From the NCBI GenBank assembly GCA_010672925.1, contig JAAHFP010000002.1:283301-347300 (forward strand): DNA of 64,000 nucleotides, written 5' to 3'. Of the stretch, positions 63,574 through 64,000 are shown in pieces. The position numbers and the translations under genes were made by a program. The DNA is from Symploca sp. SIO1C2 (GTDB lineage Bacteria; Cyanobacteriota; Cyanobacteriia; Cyanobacteriales; Coleofasciculaceae). The notes below the pieces were generated by a model. That model was not told the origin of the DNA. It saw nothing but the letters and a program-made list of their open reading frames with translations, and did no database searches. Position 1 is the first letter of the stretch; each line of letters starts with the position of its first letter.

Positions 63574-64000
63574 TTATTGGTTGTTTAATGCAGAAACTAA
63601 GGACATAGCAACAATAGGAGCGGTAATAGCTCGAAGAATGCGATTGCCTAGAGAAACTGGCTGGAATTTAGCTGCGGTGGCTTGCTCTACCTCCGCTACT
63701 GTCCAACCACCTTCAGGTCCTGTAGCCACTACTATTGATAGAGGCTGATGGTGGTGAGGTGGAACAGTTTCCCTATTTAATAAACAATTTAGGAGATCAG
63801 GAGCATCGCCACGGGCTACACAAATATAACGATAAGCATTGGGAGTATCCGTTAGTTGGATAGCAGTAGTAAAGTCCACTGGCTCCCAAACCGTTGGTAC
63901 TATTTGACGCTCCGATTGCTCTGCTGCTTCTTGAGTGAGCCGTCGCCAACGTTCAAGCTTCCGGTGACTGGGATTAAGTAAGGTGTGATCGCTCTTCACT
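63574..64000 (-). CDS. rsmE: 16S rRNA (uracil-N3)-methyltransferase RsmE, N-terminus off the window
   Basis: The visible 142 codons hold the SPOUT-knot domain: RRLTQEAAEQSERQIVPTVW, VVATGPEGGWTVAEVEQATA and the knot SLGNRILRAITAPIVAMSLV. RsmE methylates U1498 of 16S rRNA. The N-terminal PUA-like domain lies beyond the right edge, so a Met near 63999 is not the start. The C-terminus is complete. The TPR gene follows 37 bp downstream, separated by an AAC-type string. Confidence 0.9.
   Translation of the reverse strand, partial: VKSDHTLLNPSHRKLERWRRLTQEAAEQSERQIVPTVWEPVDFTTAIQLTDTPNAYRYICVARGDAPDLLNCLLNRETVPPHHHQPLSIVVATGPEGGWTVAEVEQATAAKFQPVSLGNRILRAITAPIVAMSLVSALNNQ

Noticed and set aside
1-64000. 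tRNA, rRNA, tmRNA, RNase P RNA
   Set aside because: Searched by eye for TTCGAATC-like T arms and known conserved cores; none convincing. A covariance-model scan would be decisive.

Overview
This window is chromosomal DNA of a filamentous, repeat-rich cyanobacterium. The evidence is photosynthesis genes (rbcL-rbcX-rbcS with form IB RuBisCO, psaE, Psb34- and Psb35-like proteins, Pam68), many HIP1-type GCGATCGC octamers, cyanobacterial proteins such as XisI and FurA, and a large load of dispersed short repeats. I found no rRNA or tRNA gene by eye and no prophage. The genus cannot be fixed from sequence alone.

Layout. 1-10 kb: prs (cut by the left edge), a Ser/Thr kinase with a Pro-rich linker, bioD and a decayed bioD fragment, rpsU behind a truncated RNA-binding-protein gene, an M20 amidohydrolase, psb34/psb35-like genes and mnmE. 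10-20 kb: a truncated alpha/beta-hydrolase-fold protein, small hypotheticals, a STAS protein, a 2Fe-2S ferredoxin, an OmpR-type regulator, furA with a disrupted zinc motif, clpX, a DUF924 protein, an orphan ParA, psaE and mutM. 20-32 kb: a 1.06-kb gene-free stretch with two terminator-like hairpins and a possible small RNA, a GH32-like enzyme, the RuBisCO operon, a seven-blade propeller protein and a 12-repeat TPR-CHAT protein. 32-47 kb: a miniature IS200/IS605-derived element, xisI with a truncated XRE gene, a ParA/coiled-coil pair resembling the carboxysome-positioning McdA-McdB system, a J-domain protein, an SDR protein, a protease-dead M48-like membrane protein, DAHP synthase, an apparently intact IS605-type element (TnpA+TnpB), pam68, rpsO and ruvX. 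47-64 kb: a 2462-residue Ser/Thr-His hybrid kinase, a membrane glycosyltransferase, a PfkB kinase, metal-binding and HNH proteins, a lipase-like protein, a CRISPR locus without cas genes that is split by a DUF4926/DUF6883 gene pair, a TPR protein and rsmE (cut by the right edge).

The dominant theme is repeats. At least six families (a 9-bp minisatellite with a conserved flank, AAC-rich strings, a TGCATG/GCGGGGACGCG family, two TIR-bearing MITE families and a GTAGAGACGTTGC palindrome) fill the intergenic DNA. Several also lie in frame inside genes: six or more times in the giant kinase, in the M48-like protein, in the glycosyltransferase, probably in FurA and TnpB, and at the ends of the TPR-CHAT and PfkB proteins. 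The most notable loci for follow-up are the split CRISPR locus, this in-frame repeat invasion, the FurA insertion and the McdAB-like pair. RuBisCO, McdAB-like, Psb34/35, PsaE and Pam68 genes tie the window to carbon fixation and photosystem maintenance.
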